64,000 nt of DNA from Micromonospora sp. C95. Lineage in GTDB: Bacteria; Actinomycetota; Actinomycetes; Mycobacteriales; Micromonosporaceae. Numbering within the stretch: position 1 is the first letter of the stretch; every line of letters begins with the position of its first letter. The position numbers and the translations under genes are program-made. The notes below the pieces were generated by a model. It was given only the letters and a program-made list of their open reading frames with translations. It did no database searches and had not been told where the DNA came from. Location of the stretch: positions 1 to 64,000 of the forward strand of contig NZ_JAGPXT010000022.1 in NCBI RefSeq assembly GCF_018070465.1, written 5' to 3'. Below, piece by piece: positions 7,496-16,041 of the stretch.

Positions 7496-10156
7496 ATGAC
7501 CAGGTACGTGTACGACTTCATCGAAGGCGGTCGGGGCATGGCCGGCCTGCTCGGCGGCAAGGGCGCCAACCTCGCCGAGATGACCCGGCTCGGGCTGCCG
7601 GTGCCGCCCGGCTTCACCGTCAGCACCGACGCCTGCCGGGCGTACCTCGCCGACAAGACCGTGCCCGAAGGGCTCTTCGACGAGGTGAACGCTCATCTGC
7701 GAGAGGTCGAGGGACGGCTGGGCCGGCGGCTCGGCGACCCGGCCGAGCCGCTGCTGCTGGCCGTCCGTTCCGGCGGACGCTACTCGATGCCCGGGATGAT
7801 GGAGACGATCCTGGACATCGGGCTCAACGATGCCACCGTGACCGGGCTGGCCCGGATCAGCGGCGACGAGCGTTTCGCCTGGGACTCGTACCGACGGTTG
7901 ATCCAGATGTTCGGTCGTACGGTGCACGGCGTGCCGGCCGAGGAGTTCGACCGGGAACTGAACGCGCTGCGGGCCACCGCCGGGCCGGACGGCCCCACGG
8001 CGGAGCAGTTGCACGGGCTGGTCGAGACGTACAAGAAGGTGTTCGCCGACCGGGTTGGTCACGACTTCCCGCAGGCCCCGCACGAGCAGCTGTACCTGGC
8101 GATCCGGGCGGTCTTCGAGTCGTGGAACGCCTCCCGGGCGGTGCTCTACCGACGCCGCGAGCACATTCCCGACGATCTGGGCACGGCGGTCAACGTGATG
8201 GCGATGGTCTTCGGCAACCGGGGCCCGGACTCGGGTACCGGGGTGGCGTTCACCCGTGATCCGGCCACCGGCGCACCCGGGGTGTACGGCGACTACCTGT
8301 CCGACGCCCAGGGCGAGGACGTGGTGGCCGGGGTCCGCAACACGGTGGGGCTGGACGAGTTGTCCCGGCTCGACCCGGCCAGCTACCGGCGGCTGACCGG
8401 GATCATGACGACGTTGGAACGGCACTACCGGGACCTGTGCGACGTGGAGTTCACCATCGAACGGGGCCGGTTGTGGATGTTGCAGACCCGGGTCGGAAAG
8501 CGCACCGCGGCGGCGGCGTTCGTGATCGCCGCCCAGCTGGCCGACGAGGGTCTGATCAGCTGGGACGAGGCGTTGACCCGGGTCAGCGGGGCGCAACTGG
8601 CCCAGCTGATGTTCCCCACCTTCGACCCGGAGGCCACGCCGGAGCCGGTGGCCACCGGCGTCGGCGCCTCGCCCGGAGCCGCCGCCGGCCGGGTGGTCTT
8701 CGACAACGCCGCCGCGACCGCGGCGGACGGACCGGTGATCCTGGTCCGTCGGGAAACCAACCCGGACGATCTGCCCGGCATGATCGCCGCCGCCGGGATT
8801 CTCACCGCCCGGGGCGGCAAGACCTCGCACGCCGCCGTGGTCGCCCGGGGCATGGGACGCACCTGCGTCTGCGGGGCGGAGGCTCTGGAGATCGACCCGG
8901 ATCGCGGTGAGTTCCGCGTCGACGGGCGGACTGTCCGGGCCGGTGACCTGATCTCCATCGACGGCACCACCGGGCGGATCTACCTCGGCGAGGTGCCGGT
9001 GCGTCCGTCCCCGGTGACCCGCTACCTCGCCGGTGAGCTGGCGCCGGAGTCCGACCGGCTGGTGTCGGCGGTGGACCGGCTGCTGCGGCACGCCGACTCG
9101 GTGCGGCAGCTCGGCGTACGGGCCAATGCCGACACTCCCGCCGACGCGACGCGGGCCCGGACGCTCGGCGCGGACGGGGTCGGGCTGTGCCGTACCGAGC
9201 ACATGTTCCTCGGTGACCGCCGGACCCTGGTGGAGCGGCTGATCCTGGCCGACGGGCTGGACGAGGTCCACGCCGCGCTGGCGGAGCTGCTGCCGTTGCA
9301 GCGGGAGGACTTCGTCGCGATCCTCGCGGCGATGGACGGCCTGCCGGTGACCATCCGGCTGCTCGACCCGCCGCTGCACGAGTTCCTGCCCGCGTTGCCC
9401 GAACTGGTCGCGCGGGTGGCCCGGGCGGAGGCGCTCGGGCAGAACCCGGGTCACGACGCGGTTCTGCTGACCGCCGTCCGCCGGATGCAGGAGAGCAACC
9501 CGATGCTGGGCCTGCGCGGCGTCCGCCTGGGTCTGGTGGTGCCGGGCCTGTTCGCGATGCAGGTCCGGGCCGTGGCGGAGGCGGCGGCACGGCGGGTGGC
9601 CGAGGGCGGCGACCCGCGCCCGGAGATCATGGTGCCGCTCGTCGTCGACGCGCACGAGCTGGCCGTGGTGCGGGCCGAGGTGGCCGACGTGCTGGCCACC
9701 GTGCCGGGTGCGCCGCCGATCCCGGTCGGCACGATGGTGGAGACGCCGCGTGCGGCGCTGACCGCCGGGGCGATCGCGGGTGAGGCGGAGTTCTTCTCCC
9801 TCGGCACCAACGACCTGACCCAGACCACCTGGGCGTTCTCCCGCGATGACGGGGAGGGCTCGTTCCTCGGCGACTACCTGGAGCGGGGCATCGTCGAGGC
9901 GTCGCCGTTCGAGACCGTCGACGTCGCCGGGGTGGGTCGGCTGGTCCGCCTGGCGGTGGCCGAGGGCCGCGCGGCGCGACCCGGGCTGGCGGTGGGGGTC
10001 TGCGGTGAGCACGGCGGTGACCCGGAATCGATCGAGTTCTTCGCCGAGGCCGGACTCGACTACGTCTCCTGCTCGCCGTACCGGGTGCCGATCGCCCGCC
10101 TGGCCGCCGGCCGGGCCGCGGTGGCGCAGGACTGCGTCGGCTCCGACGCCCGATAG
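7496..10156 (+). CDS. ppdK: pyruvate, phosphate dikinase
   Basis: 886 aa cytosolic enzyme interconverting pyruvate + ATP + Pi and PEP + AMP + PPi. Order: N-terminal ATP-grasp nucleotide-binding region (from GGKGANLAEM; SGGRYSMPGMMETILDIG), central phosphohistidine domain with catalytic His445 in GGKTSHAAVVARGMG, and C-terminal PEP/pyruvate TIM barrel with the conserved CGEHGGDP (Cys836). ATG at 7496 is preferred over an upstream in-frame start (7445) because it has GGAGG just before it and begins at the conserved MTRYVYDF. Downstream of candidate hypoxia boxes and next to stress genes, it may support PPi-based energy metabolism under low oxygen (inference). Confidence 0.96.
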   Translation: MTRYVYDFIEGGRGMAGLLGGKGANLAEMTRLGLPVPPGFTVSTDACRAYLADKTVPEGLFDEVNAHLREVEGRLGRRLGDPAEPLLLAVRSGGRYSMPGMMETILDIGLNDATVTGLARISGDERFAWDSYRRLIQMFGRTVHGVPAEEFDRELNALRATAGPDGPTAEQLHGLVETYKKVFADRVGHDFPQAPHEQLYLAIRAVFESWNASRAVLYRRREHIPDDLGTAVNVMAMVFGNRGPDSGTGVAFTRDPATGAPGVYGDYLSDAQGEDVVAGVRNTVGLDELSRLDPASYRRLTGIMTTLERHYRDLCDVEFTIERGRLWMLQTRVGKRTAAAAFVIAAQLADEGLISWDEALTRVSGAQLAQLMFPTFDPEATPEPVATGVGASPGAAAGRVVFDNAAATAADGPVILVRRETNPDDLPGMIAAAGILTARGGKTSHAAVVARGMGRTCVCGAEALEIDPDRGEFRVDGRTVRAGDLISIDGTTGRIYLGEVPVRPSPVTRYLAGELAPESDRLVSAVDRLLRHADSVRQLGVRANADTPADATRARTLGADGVGLCRTEHMFLGDRRTLVERLILADGLDEVHAALAELLPLQREDFVAILAAMDGLPVTIRLLDPPLHEFLPALPELVARVARAEALGQNPGHDAVLLTAVRRMQESNPMLGLRGVRLGLVVPGLFAMQVRAVAEAAARRVAEGGDPRPEIMVPLVVDAHELAVVRAEVADVLATVPGAPPIPVGTMVETPRAALTAGAIAGEAEFFSLGTNDLTQTTWAFSRDDGEGSFLGDYLERGIVEASPFETVDVAGVGRLVRLAVAEGRAARPGLAVGVCGEHGGDPESIEFFAEAGLDYVSCSPYRVPIARLAAGRAAVAQDCVGSDAR

Positions 10157-10168
10157 GAGGTACCCGAG

Positions 10169-10609
10169 ATGACTGCCATCTTCAACGCCACCGGGCCGGT
10201 GCCGCTGGCCCAGCCCCGACCGGCCCCGGAACCGGCGCCGCAGCCGGTGGCGCCGTTGTCGGTCGGGCCGGTGCAGGAACTGCCCGGCACGCCGCCGGCC
10301 GCTCTGGTGCCGGTGACCCGCGACGGGCGTCCGATCGGCGTGTTCGTCGCCACCGGCGGGCGCGTCCGGTACCGGCCGCTGCCCGATCCGGACCGGCTGC
10401 TGGTCGCCACCGCCGGGGTGCTGGCCGTCGGGCTGGTCACCGCCGGGGTGACGGTGCTGGGTCGGCGCAGGCCACCCGCGGTCGCGCGGTTGACCATGGG
10501 CCCGGGCGGCTGGGTCAGCTTCCGAGGGGTACGCGCTCCGGGCCCCCGGGCTGCCCGCCCCTGGTGGGCCCGCTTGTTGCGGGCCCGCCGCCTGGTCGCC
10601 GAACGCTGA
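10169..10609 (+). CDS. small single-pass membrane protein of unknown function
   Basis: 146 aa, not recognised. The first ~50 residues are Pro/Ala-rich (PAPEPAPQPVAPL). A basic strand-rich segment follows (ALVPVTRDGRPIGVFVATGGRVRYRPLPDPDRLL), then one hydrophobic helix (~73-90, LLVATAGVLAVGLVTAGVTVL) and a very basic C-terminal tail rich in Arg and Trp. AGGAGG precedes the ATG at 10169, 12 bp after ppdK, so it is almost certainly co-transcribed with ppdK. A strong hairpin follows its stop. Confidence 0.7.
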   Translation: MTAIFNATGPVPLAQPRPAPEPAPQPVAPLSVGPVQELPGTPPAALVPVTRDGRPIGVFVATGGRVRYRPLPDPDRLLVATAGVLAVGLVTAGVTVLGRRRPPAVARLTMGPGGWVSFRGVRAPGPRAARPWWARLLRARRLVAER

Positions 10610-10647
10610 GCCCCGCGACGAGGTGCCGCCAGCGGGCGAGCACTTCC

Positions 10648-10686
10648 GGTGATGTTGCTGCCTCGGCCGGAGGCAGCAACGTCACC
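10648..10686 (+). terminator. long hairpin after the ppdK operon
   Basis: Arms 10648-10664 and 10670-10686 pair over 17 bp (one G-T wobble) around the 5-nt loop GGCCG; the core is GTTGCTGCCTC/GAGGCAGCAAC. It starts 38 bp after the stop at 10609 and lacks a T tract. GATGTTGCTGC, part of the left arm, recurs as a direct repeat at 10687-10697. Most likely a terminator, but a regulatory role for the downstream ATPase gene is not excluded. Confidence 0.65.
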
Positions 10687-10728
10687 GATGTTGCTGCGGT
10701 CACGACCACGTCGACGCACACCGAGCGG

Positions 10729-10744
10729 CAGGGCCGTTGGTCCC
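10729..10744 (-). promoter_or_regulatory. DevR/DosR-like box upstream of the P-type ATPase
   Basis: Minus strand reads GGGACCAACGGCCCTG, the same 16-bp layout as the box at 7392-7407 (GGGACC, 3-4 nt, GGCCC). It is about 90 bp before the ATPase start at 10832. Assignment to a hypoxia/redox regulator is inferred from similarity to known actinobacterial operators and from the stress-type genes downstream. Confidence 0.45.
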
Positions 10745-10831
10745 GGGGCGCGCGGGCGGATCGCCCCTGCCGGGCGGCGCCGGTCCCGGCGAGGCTGGTG
10801 TCGAAGGGGCGTGCCGTCCGTGGTACGCCCG

Positions 10832-13492
10832 ATGCACAGGGCGGAGCGGACGGTGGCCGGACAGGTCCAGGTCGCGGACGGCAACGTACGCACGGAGAGC
10901 ATCGTCGCGGCGGCACCCGACAGCGGGCTCAGCTCGACCGAGGCCGCCCGGCGGCTGCGGGTCGACGGACCCAACGCCGCCGCGACACCGCCCCGCCGGC
11001 ACCTGGCTGCCCGGGTCGTGCATCAGCTCTCCGATCCCCTGGTCGCACTGCTGCTCGCCGCCGCCGTGGTCACCACGGTGCTGCGGGACTACCCCGACAC
11101 CGTGGTGATCCTGCTGGTGGTCGCCGTGAACACGGCGATCGGGGTGATGCAGGAGGTCCGCGCCGACCGGGCCATCGCCGCGCTCGACCAGCTCGCCGCG
11201 CCGACCGCTCGGGTGGTCCGCGACGGCCGGGATGCGGTGCTGCCCGCCACCGAGCTGGTCCGGGGCGACCTGGTCCGGGTCGAGGCCGGCGACGTGGTAC
11301 CGGCCGATCTGCTGCTGCACGATGCGAGCCGGCTGCACCTGGACGAATCGGCGTTGACCGGCGAGTCGGTGCCGGTGTCCCGGGCGGCGGGCGAGGAGGC
11401 CAGCGCCGGCACGGTGGTGACCACCGGTCGGGCCGCCGGCACCGTGGTACGCACCGGCGCGGCCAGCGCGCTGGGCCGGATCGCCACCCTGGCGGCCACC
11501 ACCCGACCGACGGCCACGCCGCTGCAACGGCGGCTCGCCGCGCTCGGCCGGATCCTCGGCCTCGCCGCCGTGGCGTTGTCCGGCCTGGTCTTCGCCATCG
11601 GTGTGCTCAGCGGTCGGTCCCTGGTGGACATGGCGGTCACCGCGGTGAGCCTGGTGGTGGCCGCGGTGCCGGAGTCGCTGCCGGCGGTGGTGACACTGGC
11701 GCTGGCACTGGGGGCCCGTCGGATGGCGGCGGCCCGGGCGATCCCCCGCCGGCTGCACGCGGTGGAGACGCTCGGCTCGGTCACCGTGATCGCCTCGGAC
11801 AAGACCGGCACCCTGACCGAGGGACGGATGGCCGTGCAGCAGGCGGTCACCGGCGACGGTGCTCGGTTCGGTGTCACCGGCAGCGGGTACGCCCCGCACG
11901 GCACCGTGCACCGCGACGGCGCGCCGGTCGCGGTGCCGGACGAGCTGCGCCGGCTGGCCCGGGCCGGGCTGCTCTGCAACGACGCGACCCTCGCCCCGCC
12001 CACCGAGGAGCGACCCCGCTGGGGCGCGGTGGGCGATCCGCTGGAGGCGGCCCTGGTGGCCTTCGCGGCCCGCTGCGGCCTGGATCCACAGACCACCCGC
12101 GACGCCTGGCCCCGGGTCGCCGAGCACCCCTTCGACCAGCAGCTACGCCGCATGACCACGGTGCACCGCTCCTGCGACCGTCGCTACCTGGTGGTGTGCA
12201 AGGGCGCACCGGAGAACGTGCTCACCACGCCGCTGCTCGACGCCGACGCCGACGAGTTGGCCGCCCTGACCGCCGCCGCGCACCGGCTGGCCGGTGCCGG
12301 GCTGCGGGTGCTGGCGCTGGCCGCCGCCCTGGTGGACACCCCACCGGCCGACCCCGCCCACCCCGAAGGGTTGCGCCCGGTGGGGCTGGTCGCCGTCGGC
12401 GACCCGCTGCGCGCCGCAGCGCCGGACATCGCCGACGGTTTCGCCGACGCGGGCGTACGGCTCGTGCTGGTCACCGGGGACCATCCGGCGACCGCAGCGG
12501 TCATCGCCGGCCAGCTGGGCCTGTGGGCCGAGGGCGACCCGGTGGTACGCGGCGACGACGGTGATCCCGCCGCGGCACCACCGGCCACCCGGGTGTACGC
12601 GCGCACGCAGCCGGAGCAGAAGCTCGACATCATCGCCGGGTTGCAGTCCCGGGGGCATGTGGTGGCGATGACCGGCGACGGCGTCAACGACGCCCCGGCG
12701 TTGCGCCGGGCCGACATCGGGGTGGCGATGGGCGGTGGCACCGAGGTGGCCCGGCAGGCGGCCGACCTGGTGCTGGTGGACGACGACCTGTCCACCGTGA
12801 CGGCCGCGATCGGTGAGGGTCGCCGGATCTACGACAACATCCGCCGGTTCCTGCGCTACGCCCTCTCCGGTGGGGTGGCCGAGATCGCGGTGATGCTGCT
12901 CGGACCGCTGTTCGGCCTGCCCGTGCCGCTGCTGCCGGCCCAGATCCTCTGGATCAACCTGCTCACCCACGGGGTGCCCGGGGTGGCGCTGGGCGCCGAA
13001 CCGGCCGAACCCGGCTCCCTGCGCCGGGTGCCACGCTCGCCGCAGGAGTCGGTGCTCGGCGCGGGGCTCGGGCGGCAGATCCTGGTCGGCGGCGCCCTGA
13101 TCTCGGCGGTGACCCTGGGCGCGGGCGTGCTCGCCGCCCACTGGGACCGGCCGTGGCAGTCGGTCATCTTCACCGTTCTCGGCCTGGCCCAACTCGGGGT
13201 CGCCCTGGCGGTACGCGCACCACGGCCGCCCGGACAGCGGCGGGGCAACCTGGCGTTGCCGCTCGCGGTCGCCGCCTCCGCGCTGCTTCAGGTGGCCGGG
13301 GTGCTGCTGCCGCCGCTGCGGGAGCTGCTCGGCACCGAGGTGCTCGACAGCACCGAGCTGCTGGCCTGCGCCGCGGTGAGCGTCCTGCCCGGTCTGGTGC
13401 TGCGGCTGACCCGGCGGAGGCCGGGCGCCGATCTGTCCACCCTGACGCCGTCGGTGCGCGAGGCTGACAGCGGAGTCGAGAAGGAGATGTGA
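10832..13492 (+). CDS. cation-translocating P-type ATPase (P2-type, CtpF-like)
   Basis: 886 aa integral membrane ion pump. Seen in order: N-terminal cation-ATPase domain (GLSSTEAARRLRVDGPN), actuator loop LTGESVPVS (~175-183), helix-4 PESLPA in place of the metal-type CPx, phosphorylation motif DKTGTLTEG (Asp323), KGAPENVL in the nucleotide domain, MTGDGVNDAPAL hinge, and four C-terminal helices. This matches the Ca/Mg/Na-like P2 class rather than heavy-metal pumps. Start: ATG at 10832 fits the family N terminus; an ORF open to 10649 has no homologous sequence. The stop overlaps the next gene by one base (TGATG). A DevR-like box lies upstream. Confidence 0.92.
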   Translation: MHRAERTVAGQVQVADGNVRTESIVAAAPDSGLSSTEAARRLRVDGPNAAATPPRRHLAARVVHQLSDPLVALLLAAAVVTTVLRDYPDTVVILLVVAVNTAIGVMQEVRADRAIAALDQLAAPTARVVRDGRDAVLPATELVRGDLVRVEAGDVVPADLLLHDASRLHLDESALTGESVPVSRAAGEEASAGTVVTTGRAAGTVVRTGAASALGRIATLAATTRPTATPLQRRLAALGRILGLAAVALSGLVFAIGVLSGRSLVDMAVTAVSLVVAAVPESLPAVVTLALALGARRMAAARAIPRRLHAVETLGSVTVIASDKTGTLTEGRMAVQQAVTGDGARFGVTGSGYAPHGTVHRDGAPVAVPDELRRLARAGLLCNDATLAPPTEERPRWGAVGDPLEAALVAFAARCGLDPQTTRDAWPRVAEHPFDQQLRRMTTVHRSCDRRYLVVCKGAPENVLTTPLLDADADELAALTAAAHRLAGAGLRVLALAAALVDTPPADPAHPEGLRPVGLVAVGDPLRAAAPDIADGFADAGVRLVLVTGDHPATAAVIAGQLGLWAEGDPVVRGDDGDPAAAPPATRVYARTQPEQKLDIIAGLQSRGHVVAMTGDGVNDAPALRRADIGVAMGGGTEVARQAADLVLVDDDLSTVTAAIGEGRRIYDNIRRFLRYALSGGVAEIAVMLLGPLFGLPVPLLPAQILWINLLTHGVPGVALGAEPAEPGSLRRVPRSPQESVLGAGLGRQILVGGALISAVTLGAGVLAAHWDRPWQSVIFTVLGLAQLGVALAVRAPRPPGQRRGNLALPLAVAASALLQVAGVLLPPLRELLGTEVLDSTELLACAAVSVLPGLVLRLTRRRPGADLSTLTPSVREADSGVEKEM

Positions 13493-14388
13493 TGACCAGC
13501 AACACCGGCGCCCCCGTCGTGGTGGGCGTGGATGGTTCCGAGATCGCCCTGGACGCGGTGCGCGCCGCCGCGCGGGAGGCCGCGTACCGGCACCGTCCGC
13601 TGCGGATCGTGCATGCGTTCATCTGGCCGCTGATGGGCGTGCCGCTGGGCCCCGCGCCCGGGGCACCGGCCGATGGTGGGCTGCGCAACCAGGCAGAACG
13701 GCACCTTGCCGACGCCGTCGCCGAGGCCGGCAAGGTCGCCCCGGAGGTGACGGTGACCGCTGCGGTGGTCGACGGGTCGGCGAGCACCGTCCTGCTCGCC
13801 GAGGCCCGGGACGCGGCGCTCGTCGTACACGGCAACCGAGGCCTGGGCGGCTTCGCCGGCCTGCTGCTCGGTTCGGTGGCCGTGCAGGTCAGCGCCCACG
13901 CGGACGGCCCGGTACTGGTGGTGCGCGGCGAAGCGCGGGCGGACGGGCCGGTGGTGGTCGGCGTCGACGGTTCGGAGCTGTCCCAGGAGGCCGTCCGGTT
14001 CGCCTTCGAGGAGGCGGCGTGGCGTGGCACCGAGCTGGTCGCGGTGCACGCCTGGCTCTATCCGACCCCGGCCGGTCCCGGCGACATCCTGCCTCTGGTC
14101 TACGACCTGGACGCCTTCCGGGACGAGGAGGAGCGCGTCCTCGCCGAGGCGGTGGCCGGCTGGTCCGAGCGCTATCCAGAGGTGCCGGTGCGGCGGCGGT
14201 TGGTGCGCGGTTCCCCGGGTCGGGCACTGGTGGAGGAGTCCCGCACCGCCCAACTGGTGGTGGTCGGCGCGCGGGGGCGTGGTGCGCTGGGCGGGCTGCT
14301 GCTCGGCTCGGTCAGTCACGCCGTGCTGCACCACGCCCACTGCCCGCTGGCGATCGTCCAGAAGCTGCGTACGGTCGAGGGGACCTGA
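13492..14388 (+). CDS. tandem universal stress protein
   Basis: 298 aa with two UspA domains (~1-145 and ~150-295). Each has the ATP-binding signature GNRGLGGFAGLLLGSV / GARGRGALGGLLLGSVS (Gx2Gx9GS) and the opening VVGVDGSE. Two-domain Usp proteins of this kind bind ATP and are frequent in dormancy/hypoxia regulons. AAGGAG (13481-13486) precedes ATG 13492, which overlaps the ATPase stop by one nucleotide, so the two are translationally coupled. Confidence 0.93.
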   Translation: MTSNTGAPVVVGVDGSEIALDAVRAAAREAAYRHRPLRIVHAFIWPLMGVPLGPAPGAPADGGLRNQAERHLADAVAEAGKVAPEVTVTAAVVDGSASTVLLAEARDAALVVHGNRGLGGFAGLLLGSVAVQVSAHADGPVLVVRGEARADGPVVVGVDGSELSQEAVRFAFEEAAWRGTELVAVHAWLYPTPAGPGDILPLVYDLDAFRDEEERVLAEAVAGWSERYPEVPVRRRLVRGSPGRALVEESRTAQLVVVGARGRGALGGLLLGSVSHAVLHHAHCPLAIVQKLRTVEGT

Positions 14389-14461
14389 CCGGTGGTGTGT
14401 CGACGCGACCCGGCGGCGGGACCGCCTCGACAATGAACCCCGACCGACCCATGGAGTGACG

Positions 14462-15301
14462 ATGAACCGACCTGTCGTGGTGGGGGTGGACGGATCACCG
14501 CCGAGCCTGGTGGCCGCGGAGCACGCGGCACAGGCGGCGGTGTGGCGATCCCGCCCGCTGCATCTGGTGCACGGCTACCTGCACCCGCTCGGCTACGGCG
14601 TGCCGATCAACCCGTACGAGGTGGGCGTGCCGGCGGCGTCGGAGGACGGCCGCAAGATGCTGGAACAGACCGCCGCCGAACTGGTCGACCGGTGGCCGGG
14701 GCTGGCGGTCGAGGTGCGTCAGGTGGCCGGCGGGCCGGGTGCGACGCTCGTCGAGGAGTCCCGCCGGGCCGAGCTGCTGGTGGTGGGCAGCCGGGGCCTG
14801 GGCGGCTTCGCCGGGTTGCTGCTGGGCTCGGTCGGCACCCAGGTCGCCGCGCACGGCCACTGCCCGGTGCTGGTGATCCGTCCGCCCGATCGGCCGCTGC
14901 CCACCGAGGGGCCGGTGCTGGTTGGGGTGGACGGTTCGGAGTCGGCCGAACTGGCCGTCGGCTATGGCGCCGAGGAGGCCGGCCGGCGCGGTGGGACGCT
15001 GGTGCTGGTGCACGTGGCCGGTGAAGGCGACGACGCCGGGGAGGCGAAGGCCCTGCTCGCCACCGCCGGTGCGGCGGCGCGCGGCAGCCGCCCGGGGCTG
15101 ACCGTGCAGGAGCGGCTGATCACCGCGCCAAAGGCGGACCAGGCGCTTATCGAGGCGACCGGGGACGCGGCGCTGGTGGTGGCCGGATCGCGCGGTCGGG
15201 GCGGTTTCGCCGGGCTGCTGCTCGGCTCGGTCAGCCAGACGCTCGTGCACCACGCCCGCTGCCCGGTGCTCATCGCCCACCCGTACCAGCCGGAGCCGTG
15301 A
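14462..15301 (+). CDS. tandem universal stress protein (second copy)
   Basis: 279 aa, two UspA domains beginning MNRPVVVGVDGSPPS and (~145) GPVLVGVDGSESAELA. Both carry G-x2-G-x9-GS ATP-binding signatures (SRGLGGFAGLLLGSVG; SRGRGGFAGLLLGSVS). The second domain is shortened by ~15 residues between strand 1 and the helical part. ATG 14462 is preceded by TGGAG. It follows the first usp gene by 73 bp and is probably part of the same transcript from the ATPase promoter, ending at the hairpin at 15307. The two usp genes look like a local duplication. Confidence 0.92.
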   Translation: MNRPVVVGVDGSPPSLVAAEHAAQAAVWRSRPLHLVHGYLHPLGYGVPINPYEVGVPAASEDGRKMLEQTAAELVDRWPGLAVEVRQVAGGPGATLVEESRRAELLVVGSRGLGGFAGLLLGSVGTQVAAHGHCPVLVIRPPDRPLPTEGPVLVGVDGSESAELAVGYGAEEAGRRGGTLVLVHVAGEGDDAGEAKALLATAGAAARGSRPGLTVQERLITAPKADQALIEATGDAALVVAGSRGRGGFAGLLLGSVSQTLVHHARCPVLIAHPYQPEP

Positions 15302-15306
15302 CTGCC

Positions 15307-15344
15307 GGTCGACCGGGCCGGCGACGTCGGCGGCCCGGTCGACC
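15307..15344 (+). terminator. hairpin terminator of the ATPase-usp operon
   Basis: Perfect 14-bp arms 15307-15320 and 15331-15344 (core GGTCGACCGGGCC/GGCCCGGTCGACC) around a 10-nt loop, starting 5 bp after the usp stop. No T tract. Confidence 0.7.
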
Positions 15345-15358
15345 TGGGTGCGGGGTCC

Positions 15359-15405
15359 GGGAACGCACCGGTGGGCCGGTCGGGCCGACGACCGGCGGCG
15401 TTCCC
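15359..15405 (-). terminator. second hairpin, facing the FMN reductase gene
   Basis: GGGAACGC (15359-15366) pairs with GCGTTCCC (15398-15405) around a GC-rich loop. It lies 12 bp beyond the stop of the convergent FMN reductase gene and would terminate it. Two back-to-back hairpins separate the convergent units. Confidence 0.5.
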
Positions 15406-15417
15406 TCAGCGGCGCGG

Positions 15418-16041
15418 TCAGGCGTCGCGGCCGTGGAGCAGTTGGTCGAAGCTGGTGGTGAGGGCGAACGGGTCGGCGGGTCCGCTGGACGGTGCGCTGC
15501 GCCGTACCAGGTCGGCAAGTTCCCGGCCGGCGCGATCGATCCGGGCGCGCAGCGCACCGTCGACGGCCCCACCGGACCAGTCCTCCGGTGCGGCGAAGAC
15601 GGCGGTCGGTGCCACCACCGCGCGCAGGTAGGTGAACATCGGACGGAGCGCGTGCTCCAGCGCCAGGGAGTGCCGTGCGGTACCGCCGGTCGCGCCGAGC
15701 AGGACGGCACGGCCGCCGAGCGCGTCGGCGTCGACCAGGTCGAAGAACGACTTGAACAGACCGTTGTACGAGGCGTTGAAGATCGGACTGACGGCGATCA
15801 GCCCGTCGGCGCCGGTGACCTCGTCCAGTACCTGCCGCAGCGGCTCCGACGGGAAGCCGGTGAGCAGATGGTTGACGATGTCGTGGGCGTGTTCGCGCAG
15901 TTCGACCGGGCGCAGTTCGACCTGCTCGCCGTGCCGGACCAACTCGTCGCGGGTGGCCGCGGCGAGCTGGTCGGCGAGCAACCGGGTCGACGAGGGCTGG
16001 CTGAGACCGGCCGAGACCACGGCGAGGGTACGCACGCTCAT
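15418..16041 (-). CDS. NADPH-dependent FMN reductase (CE1759-like)
   Basis: 207 aa flavodoxin-fold reductase that would supply reduced FMN to the adjacent monooxygenase. It opens RTLAVVSAGLSQPSSTRLLADQL with the SxPSSTR phosphate-binding loop of FMN reductases, then GADGLIAVSPIFNASYNGLFKSFFDLVD (the SP.YN.S..G.LK motif) and VLLGATGGTARHSLALEHALRP, features of the CE1759 subfamily. ATG 16041 overlaps the stop of the luciferase-like gene (ATGA), a coupled two-component flavin monooxygenase pair. Confidence 0.88.
   Translation of the reverse strand: MSVRTLAVVSAGLSQPSSTRLLADQLAAATRDELVRHGEQVELRPVELREHAHDIVNHLLTGFPSEPLRQVLDEVTGADGLIAVSPIFNASYNGLFKSFFDLVDADALGGRAVLLGATGGTARHSLALEHALRPMFTYLRAVVAPTAVFAAPEDWSGGAVDGALRARIDRAGRELADLVRRSAPSSGPADPFALTTSFDQLLHGRDA

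Noticed and set aside
7451..10012. 853-aa ORF antisense to ppdK
   Set aside because: Low-complexity His/Arg/Gly-rich translation typical of GC-rich antisense frames; ppdK is complete on the other strand.
10564..12564. 666-aa plus-strand ORF in another frame of the P-type ATPase
   Set aside because: Arg/Gly/Ala repeats without motifs, while the ATPase frame has all P-type signatures.
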